A stretch of DNA of 64,000 nucleotides from contig CBDIHI010000012.1 of NCBI GenBank assembly GCA_965279075.1, positions 372,001 to 436,000 on the forward strand, in the 5' to 3' direction. The notes under the pieces were generated by a model. It had not been told where the DNA came from, searched no databases, and saw only the letters and a program-made list of their open reading frames with translations. Shown one piece after another: positions 33,138 through 40,376 of the stretch (position 1 is its first letter; every line of letters starts with the position of its first letter). The stretch is from SZAS-79 sp965279075. GTDB lineage: Bacteria; Pseudomonadota; Gammaproteobacteria; Burkholderiales; SG8-39. Position numbers and translations under genes: made by a program.

Positions 33138-33155
33138 TTGATAACGCGTTATCAA
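33138..33155. promoter_or_regulatory. Perfect 18-bp palindrome in the Xre/Fic divergent region
   Basis: TTGATAACGCGTTATCAA is a perfect palindrome without spacer. It lies in the AT-rich 299-bp region between the leftward toxin-antitoxin operon and the rightward Fic gene, so it could serve as an operator for either. No regulator can be assigned. Confidence 0.6.
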
Positions 33156-33224
33156 GTAAAGCCAGATTGACTGTCTTCGTTCGTGCGCTGCGGGACCAAA
33201 GCTGAAATAACGCGAATTACACTC

Positions 33225-33306
33225 GGCCTTTATTTCATATTTTTATGGTTTATTGAATTAACTCAAGACAAGCGCTTTTGGCCAGCTGAGGAGATGAAAT
33301 AAGGCC
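33225..33306. repeat. Imperfect long-spaced inverted repeat upstream of the Fic gene
   Basis: GGCCTTTATTTCAT (33225-33238) and ATGAAATAAGGCC (33294-33306) are reverse complements apart from one extra T. They enclose a 55-bp AT-rich stretch. With the other palindromes nearby it makes this intergenic region unusually structured for a genome this GC-rich. Confidence 0.5.
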
Positions 33307-33322
33307 CGGGAAGAATTCTAAT

Positions 33323-33352
33323 TATTTCAATAAATGATATATTATTGAAATA
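33323..33352 (+). promoter_or_regulatory. Perfect inverted repeat overlapping the Fic start codon
   Basis: TATTTCAATAA and its exact reverse complement TTATTGAAATA flank an 8-bp spacer (ATGATATA). The right arm ends on the A of the Fic ATG at 33352. No Shine-Dalgarno sequence precedes this ATG, so the element could be an operator, an RNA hairpin hiding the start, or a sign of leaderless initiation. Confidence 0.65.
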
Positions 33353-34537
33353 TGGAGCCATTTAACTCGAGAGCAGGACAAACGGCTGCGCAGGCTACCG
33401 GCTACCTTGCATACATTCCGGCACCCTTACCCCCGGATCCCGCAGTGGCTCTCGACCCGGAGGCCATTGACCTCCTCTCCCGAGCCGACCAAGCGCTAGG
33501 GAAACTGGACGGGGTCGCGACGCATTTGCCCAATCCGGACCTCTTCGTGGGCATGTATGTACGCAAAGAAGCACTGCTCAGCTCGCAGATCGAAGGCATT
33601 GAATCCACGCTGGATGAGGTCATTCGGTTCGAGGGGGGCGAAGGGCCGGCGGAAGGCAAGCGGCTCCGCGACACCGAGGAAGTCGTCAACTACGTCCGAG
33701 CCCTGAATTTTGGGATCAAGCGACTTGAAGAACTGCCGCTCTGCCTACGGTTGTTCCGCGAGATTCACGCCGAGCTGATGCATGGGGTCCGGGGTGAAGG
33801 CAAGGCGCCGGGCGAATTCCGGGCGACCCAGAACTGGATAGGCGCAAAGGGGGCGACCCTTGCGAATGCGGCATTCGTGCCGCCGCCGGTACCGCAAATG
33901 AACGAGGCACTGGGCAATTTGGAGAAATTTCTTCACGCGAGACGCGAACAACCCGGGCGCCCACACTACCCCGTCATCGTTGAATGCGCGCTCGTGCATG
34001 CGCAATTTGAAACCATCCATCCCTTCCTGGATGGCAATGGCCGATTCGGGGCGGCTCCTAATTGCATTACTGCTGCACGAGCGACGTGTTCTCTCGCAGC
34101 CGTTGCTCTACATCAGTCTTTACCTCAAGGGAAACCGCCTGGAGTATTACGACAGGCTCACGGCCGTCCGCAAGAATGGGGATTGGGAAGGCTGGCTCAA
34201 GTTCTTCCTGAAAGGCGTGGAGCAAACGGCGCTCGATGCCGTGGAGACGGCAGGAAAGGTGATTGCGTTTCGTGAACGAGTAATGCGCACTGCCAGCGAC
34301 CTTGGCGCCAATGAACTGAAGTTCGCCGAGTTCCTGTTCGGTCATCCGCTGACCGACATTCAAACTGGCCAAAAGCAGCTGGGCGTCTCCTACAACACCG
34401 CGTCTGCCGTCATCGGACGGCTCGAAAAGGCCGGTCTCCTCAAAGAAACCACTGGCAAGCAGCGCAACCGCATATTCCGATTTGGCGCCTATCTCGATCT
34501 ATTTGAAGAGCCGACGCCTGCGGCGACAAGAGTCTAG
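33352..34537 (+). pseudogene. Fic/DOC family protein with a one-base frameshift in the catalytic motif
   Basis: Two overlapping frames together encode one Fic protein of about 395 residues. The first part has an inhibitory-helix-like motif SSQIEG (Class II, S/TxxxE-G) near residue 79 and runs to HPFLDGNGRFG; the second continues in another frame as GRLLIALLLHERR with the normal Fic helix, then a C-terminal winged helix (KQLGVSYNTASAVIGRLEKAGLL). The break is a GGGG run at 34048-34051, where three Gs would restore HPFLDGNGRFGRLLI. Fic enzymes transfer AMP to target proteins. It may be a pseudogene, a sequencing error or a slippage-controlled gene. GC is below the genome average. Confidence 0.85.
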
Positions 34538-34587
34538 AGTCCCTTGCTCTCCAGCCAGTTCATGAGGATGTCGGCGACACAGGCGCC

Positions 34588-35019
34588 CTAAAAAAATCTA
34601 GCGACGTCCAGCCCCGCCGCCTTTCCCGCATCCGCCATGGTCTTGTCCGCGGTGGCCAGTTGCCGGCAATGAATGCCCTGGGCAATCGCGAGATGCAGGG
34701 CATCCAGGGTCCGCAACGGGTACCTGCCGAGGCGCTCGATCATTCCCAGCGCCGCGATCATGTGCTCGTCCGCGACGGGGTGCACCAGCAACGATCCCGC
34801 ATTGACATCCTTCTCGAACGCCGCGTAGACGCGCGTTTCGATGGCCTTGGTGATCTCGCCGGCCCGCCGGCGCCGGGCGAGCAGGCAGCGGAGTTCGACG
34901 ACGGTCAGGCGGCTGATGGCTGCATCCGGCCGTGCCCGGATGTATTCCTCGAACGCCTCGGAGAATGGTTCGTTGAGATACCACTTCGCCAGCGCGCTGG
35001 TGTCCAGATAGGGACCCAC
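34588..35019 (-). CDS. vapC: PIN domain toxin, VapC family
   Basis: The 143-residue protein is a PIN-fold ribonuclease with the four acidic positions: YLDTSALAKWY at the start, TVVELRCLLARR, RTLDALHLAIAQG and LATADKTMADAG. VapC toxins cleave specific RNAs such as initiator tRNA. It starts at a GTG that overlaps the antitoxin stop by one base (TAGTG). The gene ends 50 bp from the end of the convergent Fic gene. Confidence 0.92.
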   Translation of the reverse strand: MGPYLDTSALAKWYLNEPFSEAFEEYIRARPDAAISRLTVVELRCLLARRRRAGEITKAIETRVYAAFEKDVNAGSLLVHPVADEHMIAALGMIERLGRYPLRTLDALHLAIAQGIHCRQLATADKTMADAGKAAGLDVARFF

Positions 35020-35246
35020 TAACGCTCATCCCGCTCCGAGCGAACGTGCGCTTCGCTGCCCTTTTTCAGGCGCGGCATGCTGGCGCGCAAGTCCGCATGC
35101 GACGGCATCGGCCGCTTGCCGGCCAGCGGGAGCAGGCGCGCGATCGGCCGGCCGTGGCGAGTGACCACCACCTCTCCCTCACGCGACACCAGCTCGTCGA
35201 TTTGCGCCAGTTCCCTGCGAACTTCGCGGATGCTGAGGCTTTTCAT
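35019..35246 (-). CDS. Phd/YefM-like antitoxin, partner of VapC
   Basis: The 75-residue protein has the Phd/YefM-type N-terminal DNA-binding pattern: SIREVRRELAQIDELVSREGEVVVTRHGRPIARLLPL. The charged C-terminal tail (LKKGSEAHVRSERDER) should bind the toxin. It lies just upstream of vapC on the same strand with a one-base overlap. Repeated TGTGTCACA motifs are present upstream and are likely autoregulatory sites. An AAGGA ribosome site precedes the ATG. Confidence 0.9.
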   Translation of the reverse strand: MKSLSIREVRRELAQIDELVSREGEVVVTRHGRPIARLLPLAGKRPMPSHADLRASMPRLKKGSEAHVRSERDER

Positions 35247-35258
35247 GTCAATCCTTGA

Positions 35259-35288
35259 TGTGTCACAACATATATTATTGTGTCACAA
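35259..35288 (-). promoter_or_regulatory. Paired TGTGTCACA operator-like motifs upstream of the VapC operon
   Basis: TGTGTCACA occurs at 35259-35267 and again at 35280-35288 within TTGTGTCACAA, about two helical turns apart, with the AT-rich ACATATATTAT between them. Each motif is near-palindromic. The position, 13-42 bp upstream of the antitoxin ATG, fits promoter and operator of an autoregulated toxin-antitoxin operon. Confidence 0.65.
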
Positions 35289-35319
35289 GGGCATTTTCAG
35301 CGCAATCGGTGCAGCCGGG

Positions 35320-35455
35320 ACACGACCTGCTGGGCTCCGATGTCCGTGCTGATGAGGTCCCGCGGGATTTCGTTGACGAGGGCGGCTTCCCACACCGGTC
35401 GGCCGACTGTCTTCCTCCCGACGAGCTGCCGAAATATCAAAGCTGGTGCATGCAT
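35320..35455 (-). pseudogene. Remnant of a second Xre/MbcA-type antitoxin gene, internally deleted
   Basis: Reading leftward from an ATG at 35455, the first 20 codons (MHAPALIF..., ending GRPVW) parallel the start of the antitoxin at 33052 (MPELALIF..., GTPVW). The sequence then jumps straight to NEIPRDLISTDIGAQQV, which is nearly identical to the last part of that antitoxin (NEIPQDLISTDIGAQQV). About 85 residues, including the helix-turn-helix and toxin-binding core, are missing. No RES toxin gene accompanies it. It is a decayed duplicate or the trace of a recombination event. Confidence 0.8.
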
Positions 35456-35512
35456 GGCAACGCCTCTACACATGATTGACGAGACCTCGAATAACGTTGT
35501 CAAATAGTCAAC

Positions 35513-36010
35513 ATGCTGCACTCTTTCGATCCCATTCAAGCCCTCTGCGGAAGCGCAGCCCGCTTCCGCCTCGTGAGGGCCCTTTACGAAGCTCCCGCGA
35601 AGGCATTTCACCTTCGGGGGCTAGCGGCTGCCGCAGGCGTGGACCCGAGCCAGGTCCATAGGCTGCTTCGTGAGTTCGTAGCCGCCGGCCTTTGCCAGGA
35701 GGTCCCGGATGTGCCGTTCAAGAAATACAAGGCGGCCGAGGGTCATCCGCTGATGCGTGCGTTGGCCGAGACCTTTCGTACCGAAGGGCCCGCGGACGAT
35801 GACGCTGAACAAGTTGACCTGGCCAAGGCGCCGGTGCTGCGTTCGTTGCTCCATTCAGGTCGAGAGCGCACACACGTTCCCGCGCGCGAAGCCTTCCGGC
35901 ACTACGAAAACAATTGGCGGACGATTCGGAGTGAGCCGATGGGCGCGAAGGAAAAAAAGCTTCTCGAGCGCTTGAAGAAGGTCTACGGACGCGGCCTCAT
36001 CAACGGCTGA
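35513..36010 (+). CDS. Orphan winged-helix DNA-binding domain protein
   Basis: The 165-residue protein has an ArsR/MarR-like winged helix in its first 80 residues (SAARFRLVRALYEAP, LRGLAAAAGVDPSQVHRLLREFVAAGL). The second half is charged and helical, ending in GAKEKKLLERLKKVYGRG, and matches nothing I recognise. Similar domains occur at the front of small nucleotidyltransferase or antitoxin-type proteins, but no such domain or partner gene is present here. It sits at the right end of the lower-GC island. Role unknown; DNA binding is likely. Confidence 0.65.
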   Translation: MLHSFDPIQALCGSAARFRLVRALYEAPAKAFHLRGLAAAAGVDPSQVHRLLREFVAAGLCQEVPDVPFKKYKAAEGHPLMRALAETFRTEGPADDDAEQVDLAKAPVLRSLLHSGRERTHVPAREAFRHYENNWRTIRSEPMGAKEKKLLERLKKVYGRGLING

Positions 36011-36080
36011 GCATCTCAGGAATCGGTTCCGTGCCGGCCATGCGCTTGCAATATTCATCCATATGTATTAATATAAGCCC

Positions 36081-36449
36081 ATGGACCTCGACGACACCCT
36101 CATCGCCCTTGCCGACGACACCCGCCGCGGCATCCTCAAGCGCCTCGCTACCGGCGAGGCGAGGGTGACCGAGGTGGCCGAGCCGTTCGACATCTCGCTC
36201 AACTCGGTCTCCAAGCACATCCGCATCCTCGAGCGCGCCGGGCTGGTGAGCCGGCGCATCGCGGGCCGCGACCACTTCCTGTCGCTGCAGCGCGGGCCGT
36301 TCGACGAACTCACGCAATGGATGCTCCAGACGCGCGAATTCTGGAATACGCGGCTCGACACGCTCGAAGCCGTGCTGCGCGCCGAGGACGCCATCGCCGC
36401 CGCCAAGAACCCACCCGCAAAGAAACCTTCCCCAAGGAGAAAGAAATGA
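36081..36449 (+). CDS. ArsR family transcriptional regulator
   Basis: The 122-residue protein has the ArsR winged helix across residues 5-80: ALADDTRRGILKRLATGEARVTEVAEPF, then ISLNSVSKHIRILERAGLVSRR. No metal-binding cysteine pair is visible, so it belongs to the group of non-metal ArsR proteins that are paired with SRPBCC/AHSA1 genes. Its stop overlaps the start of such a gene (ATGA at 36446), here broken by a frameshift. The C-terminal tail is Lys/Pro-rich. Confidence 0.92.
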   Translation: MDLDDTLIALADDTRRGILKRLATGEARVTEVAEPFDISLNSVSKHIRILERAGLVSRRIAGRDHFLSLQRGPFDELTQWMLQTREFWNTRLDTLEAVLRAEDAIAAAKNPPAKKPSPRRKK

Positions 36450-36983
36450 ACCAGGCCGCAAAGACCCTGCCCTCGACCTTCATCGAACCCGGCACCGTGA
36501 AGCTGGAGCGCCTGCTCCCCGGTCCCGTGGAGCGCATCTGGGCACTACCTCACCGAGTCCGACAAGCGCGCCACCTGGCTGGCCGCGGGCGAATTCGACC
36601 TGCGCGTCGGCGGCAAGGTGCGCCTCGAATTCGACAACAGCAGGCTGCCGAACGACACAGCCGGGCTGGCGAAACACCCGGGCACCGGCGTCCACGCGTT
36701 CACCGGCACGATCACGCGCCTGGAGACCAACCGGGTCCTGTCCTACACGTGGATCTGGGGCGACAACGAAACGGACGTGACCTACGAGCTGAAGCCGCAG
36801 GGGAAAGACGTGCTGCTCACCATCGTCCACCATCGCCTGAAGCCGCGCGAAACGGCGCTCGGCGTGACGGCGGGCTGGGACGTCCACACGGGCATCCTCG
36901 CCGACATCCTCAACGGCGTGCAGCCGCGCCCGTTCTGGACGACGCACGACGAACTGCAGGCGGTATACGCCGCAAGGGCCTAG
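36446..36983 (+). pseudogene. SRPBCC/AHSA1 domain protein, disrupted by a frameshift
   Basis: The first 33 codons from ATG at 36446 (MNQAAKTLPSTFIEPGTVKL..., VERIWA) and a second frame (LTESDKRATWLAAGEFDLRVGG..., ending VYAARA) together form one ordinary AHSA1-type START-fold protein of about 178 residues. They are joined if one base is removed near 36542-36545 (TGGGCACTACCTC). It is coupled to the ArsR gene, a common pair in which the AHSA1 protein binds small hydrophobic ligands or acts as a stress protein. The break may be a sequencing or assembly error because the rest is undamaged. Confidence 0.8.
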
Positions 36984-36990
36984 CCCGGCC

Positions 36991-38172
36991 TTACGCCCAC
37001 AGCCTCTTCGAGGCGATCTTCGCGCCTTCCACCAGCGCCTGCAGCTTCGCCCACGCCACGTCCGGGTGCATCTCGTCCCCCGCCCGTGACGTGGCGAAGC
37101 CGCAATCGGTCCCCGCGATGACACGCTCGCGCCCGACGATGGCGGCGAACTTCTCGATGCGCTCCGACACCAGCTCGGGGTGCTCGACCTGGTAGACGCA
37201 ATGCGAGACGACGCCGGGGATCAGGATCTTGTCGTCGGGCAGCTTCACGTCCTTCCACACCGCCCACTCGTGCTCGTGCCGCGGGTTGGCGGCCTCGATG
37301 GAGTAGCCCTGCGCGCGGACTTTCAGCATCAGGTCGACGTAGTGCTTGAGTTCCAAGTCGTGCACGCGCGGCGCGACATTGATGCTGTAGCATGTGTGGA
37401 AGCGCACCCGGTCCTCGGGGATGCCCTTGAGCGAGTGGTTCAGCGCCTCGACGCGCTGCTCGATCCACTTGCGGTTCTCCTCGTAGGTGAGCCCGGGCTC
37501 GCGGTTGAAGTGCGTGATCAGCCGGGGGTCGTCGATCTGAAGCACGAACCCGGCCTCCACCACGGCCTTGTATTCCTCGCGCATGGCCTCGGCCAGCGCG
37601 AACAGGTACTCCTCGTCGGTCTTGTAGTACTGGTTCTCGAAATACATCTCGAGGTTGGTGGGCGAGATGCCGGTGATGAAGACCTCGGACGCCGGCACCC
37701 CGGCGGTGGCGGCCTTCAGGTGCGCGATGTCGGCCTGCACCTCGGCGTGCCCTGCGTAGGTGATCGGCCCGGTGCAGACGAGCGACACCACGTCCTCGGG
37801 CCGCCCGGTCAGCACGCGGCGCGCGCCGAACATCTTGCGCATCTCTTCGTACACGGACGGGAAGGCGAGGGCGTCGCGCGTGGGGCGGGCGATGTGGCGC
37901 GGCGGGCGCTTCACGCGCTCGAGCCCGCCGATGCGCGTGTTCGCGTAGGTCGCGAAGCTCGCCCGGCCGTGCTCGCCGTCGTTGATGATGTCGATGCCGA
38001 GGTCCATCTGCCGTTTCACTGCGGCGGCGACGGCGGCAGTGATTTCCTTTTCCAGCGCCACGGGGTCGTAGGGCTCGCCCGAGTCCTTGGCGTGCAGCGG
38101 CCCCAGCATTTCGCGCGGACGCGGCAGGCTGCCCACGTGGGTGGTGAGGATCTTCTGTTCGCTGTGTTTCAT
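36991..38172 (-). CDS. Cobalamin-independent methionine synthase (MetE C-terminal domain) family protein
   Basis: The 393-residue protein is a single UROD/MetE-like TIM barrel: ILTTHVGSLPRPREML at the start, DIINDGEHGRASF, VLQIDDPRL, and zinc-type ligands in RFHTCYSINVAPR and GTDCGFATS. It lacks the N-terminal half of true MetE. Such short relatives act on methylated sulfur or related compounds, or use alternative methyl donors. It is divergent from the Bug receptor gene at 38243 by 70 bp. Substrate cannot be assigned. Confidence 0.88.
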   Translation of the reverse strand: MKHSEQKILTTHVGSLPRPREMLGPLHAKDSGEPYDPVALEKEITAAVAAAVKRQMDLGIDIINDGEHGRASFATYANTRIGGLERVKRPPRHIARPTRDALAFPSVYEEMRKMFGARRVLTGRPEDVVSLVCTGPITYAGHAEVQADIAHLKAATAGVPASEVFITGISPTNLEMYFENQYYKTDEEYLFALAEAMREEYKAVVEAGFVLQIDDPRLITHFNREPGLTYEENRKWIEQRVEALNHSLKGIPEDRVRFHTCYSINVAPRVHDLELKHYVDLMLKVRAQGYSIEAANPRHEHEWAVWKDVKLPDDKILIPGVVSHCVYQVEHPELVSERIEKFAAIVGRERVIAGTDCGFATSRAGDEMHPDVAWAKLQALVEGAKIASKRLWA

Positions 38173-38242
38173 TCGGGGGCGCGCCGGTCTGGGAGGGAGT
38201 GAGCGAGAATAGCAGGCACAAAACCAGAACAGGAGAGGGGAC

Positions 38243-39202
38243 ATGAAACTGTTCACCGGAGGGCTGGCCCTGGCCTGCGCGCTGTTCGCGATGCCCGCAT
38301 CCGCCCAGGAGTACCCGGCCAAACCCATCCATATCATCGTGCCGCTTGCCGCGGGCGGCGGCACGGACCTGCTCGCACGCGTGCTCGCCGCCAAGCTGCG
38401 CGACCGCTTCGGCCAGCCGGTGACAGTGGAGAACCGCTCGGGCGCGGCGGGCAACATAGGTGCGGACGTAGTGTTCCGGGCGCCCCCGGACGGCTACACG
38501 CTGCTCTTCACGCAGCCGGGGCCGCTGGTGGTGAACAAGGCGCTGTATGCGAAGCTCGCCTTCGACCCGGAGCAGTTCGTACCGGTCGCGCTGGTGTCGC
38601 AGCAGGACATCATGCTGGCGGTGAACCCGAAGGTCCCGGCCAACACGCTGCAGGAACTGATCGCCTACGCAAAGGCCAACCCCGGCAAGCTGAACTTCGG
38701 CTCCAGCGGCGCGGGCAGCGCCCCGCACCTTGCGGCGGAGCTGTTCAGCTCGATGGCCGGCGTCAAGATGGTCCACGTGCCGTACAAGGGTAGCGGCGAA
38801 TCGCAGGCGGCCACGCTGGCCGGGCAGGTGGACCTGACCTTCTTCGCTTTCAGCTCGGCGCTGCGCCACGTCAAGGCGGGCAAGCTGCGCGCGATCGCGG
38901 TCACCGCGACGAAGAGGAACGCCCAGTTGCCGGGAACACCTTCGATTTCCGAGGTGATCCCCGGCTACAGCGCCACCTCGTGGACCGCGCTGGTCGCGCC
39001 GCCCGGCACGCCCGCGGCGGTGGCGGGCAAGCTCGCGCAGGCGGTGACGGAGATCGTCCGGCAGCCCGACGTGCAAAGCCGGCTGGTGGACGCAGGCGAC
39101 GAATCCTTCGACCTGTCGCAGGCGCAGATGGCCGCTTTCCTGAAGGAGGAGGCGCAGCGCTGGGGCACGCTGATCCGGTCGCTGGGGATCCAGGCACAGT
39201 AG
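38243..39202 (+). CDS. Tripartite tricarboxylate transporter substrate-binding protein (Bug family), second copy
   Basis: The 319-residue protein has a Sec signal (MKLFTGGLALACALFAMPASAQ) and typical Bug motifs: YPAKPIHIIVPLAAGGGTDLLARVLA, VENRSGAAGNIGADVV, PDGYTLLFTQPG, PGKLNFGSSGAGSAPHLAAELF and VPYKGSGESQAATLAGQVDL. It binds an organic solute in the periplasm. No TctA/TctB permease is nearby. A GGAGAGG ribosome site precedes the ATG. It is divergent from the MetE-like gene, which suggests, but does not prove, a shared substrate. Confidence 0.93.
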   Translation: MKLFTGGLALACALFAMPASAQEYPAKPIHIIVPLAAGGGTDLLARVLAAKLRDRFGQPVTVENRSGAAGNIGADVVFRAPPDGYTLLFTQPGPLVVNKALYAKLAFDPEQFVPVALVSQQDIMLAVNPKVPANTLQELIAYAKANPGKLNFGSSGAGSAPHLAAELFSSMAGVKMVHVPYKGSGESQAATLAGQVDLTFFAFSSALRHVKAGKLRAIAVTATKRNAQLPGTPSISEVIPGYSATSWTALVAPPGTPAAVAGKLAQAVTEIVRQPDVQSRLVDAGDESFDLSQAQMAAFLKEEAQRWGTLIRSLGIQAQ

Positions 39203-39281
39203 CCCTGCGCCGGCGCGCCGGAAAGCAGGAATTGTTTGAGGTTCACAGGATTTCGCCGAAATGTAATCCGGAGAACGGCTC

Positions 39282-39324
39282 CAGGAGCCGCTCTTCGGGG
39301 AGTTGATGTACCGGTATCGGTACA
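39282..39324. repeat. Dispersed 43-bp intergenic repeat, copy 2
   Basis: Second copy of the element at 22587-22629, with 39 of 43 bases identical and the palindrome TGTACCGGTATCGGTACA intact at 39307-39324. Just upstream, CGGCTCCAGGAGCCG can form its own hairpin. This copy also lies between two convergent genes (the Bug receptor gene ending at 39202 and the metallo-hydrolase gene ending at 39337). Confidence 0.75.
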
Positions 39325-39336
39325 GTTACCCGCGGA

Positions 39337-40239
39337 TCAGGTCCCGCGCCCCCACAGCCCGCAGTACCTGCGCGCAATGAAAGGCAGTCCGGCCGCATAG
39401 CCCGGCCAGCTTTCGTACTTCGGCAGCTTGAACTCCTTCTCGGCGGTGTCCCAGCACTTGCCGTCCTGGGCGAGGACCTTCATCTCGGCCGAGGCGTCGC
39501 GCAGCAGCTGCAGCTGGTCTTCCGCGTCCTTCTTGGTGCCCAGGCGATCCCCGGGCCCGGGGTGGCCGGGGATCATCGTCGCCCAGTCGAGCGCGAGCAC
39601 TTTCTCGATGAACGCCTCGGTCTCCAGCGGGTGGAAGTCGAGCATGCCGCGTCCGGGCACGGTGCCGACGGGAATCGTGTCGACGACGAACAGCACGCGC
39701 TCCTGCGGCAGGCGCATGACCAGCGTCGAGTCGGAGTGGTTGAGGCCGAGGTAGGAAAGCTCGAGGATGGTGCCACCGAGCCGGATCACGCGGCCGCCGT
39801 CGCCGACGGTCTCGTCGGGCAGCACGGTGTGCGGGTCTTTGAGGACCTTCAGGCGCTCGGCGCCGCGGTGGTGAGCGACGACGGTGGCGCCGGCGTCCTT
39901 GAACGCCTTGCCGCCGGCGATGTGGTCGTAGTGGTGGTGGCTGTAGACGAGGTACTTGATCGGCTTGTCGGTGACCTTGCGGATCTCGTCCACGTAGGCC
40001 TTGCCGCCGGTGGGCCGGCCGTAGGCGACGGGGTCGGTGGCGATCACACCCTCGGAGGTCACGATGAACATGGACTGGTGGCCGCCGTTCCTGAACACGT
40101 AGACGTTGTCCGTGCCGGGGACCTTGGTGGTCTGGATGGCGGGACGGGCGGCCGGCTGGGCCTGGACGGCGGTGGCGAGGCTGAAACCCGCGAGCGCGAG
40201 CAACGCGGCGCCGAAGGTGGGCAGGGAAATGCGCAGCAT
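39337..40239 (-). CDS. Exported MBL-fold metallo-hydrolase
   Basis: The 300-residue protein has a signal peptide (to about AVQAQ at residue 28) and a metallo-beta-lactamase fold. Metal ligands are in YSHHHYDHIAGG (HxHxDH), LNHSDSTLV and IPGHPGPGD. FVVDTIPVGTVPGRG is a distinctive loop. It is likely a periplasmic zinc hydrolase; relatives occur with quinoprotein or organic-acid metabolism genes. It is divergent from an MFS gene at 40377. Substrate unknown. Confidence 0.88.
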   Translation of the reverse strand: MLRISLPTFGAALLALAGFSLATAVQAQPAARPAIQTTKVPGTDNVYVFRNGGHQSMFIVTSEGVIATDPVAYGRPTGGKAYVDEIRKVTDKPIKYLVYSHHHYDHIAGGKAFKDAGATVVAHHRGAERLKVLKDPHTVLPDETVGDGGRVIRLGGTILELSYLGLNHSDSTLVMRLPQERVLFVVDTIPVGTVPGRGMLDFHPLETEAFIEKVLALDWATMIPGHPGPGDRLGTKKDAEDQLQLLRDASAEMKVLAQDGKCWDTAEKEFKLPKYESWPGYAAGLPFIARRYCGLWGRGT

Positions 40240-40376
40240 GGGGGTACTCCAGGGGGACCGGCCGATAGCGCGCGCCGGGCTGGCGTGCGCTGAGGGGTAT
40301 CGGGTCGGTCGGAACTCAGGTGCAGTCTACGAATATCGCCGCGCGGGTCAAGACGCAGCGCAATGTATATTGCCGC

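Noticed and set aside
33053..33351. CRISPR-like or tandem-repeat array in the AT-rich spacer before Fic
   Set aside because: The repeats are only a two-copy operator-type direct repeat plus three unrelated palindromes; there is no regular repeat-spacer pattern.
34537..34570. Short leftward peptide-like stretch (reads as VADILMNWLESKGL then stop) after the Fic gene
   Set aside because: It could be the tail of a lost gene, but 15 codons without any upstream part are too little to call a pseudogene.
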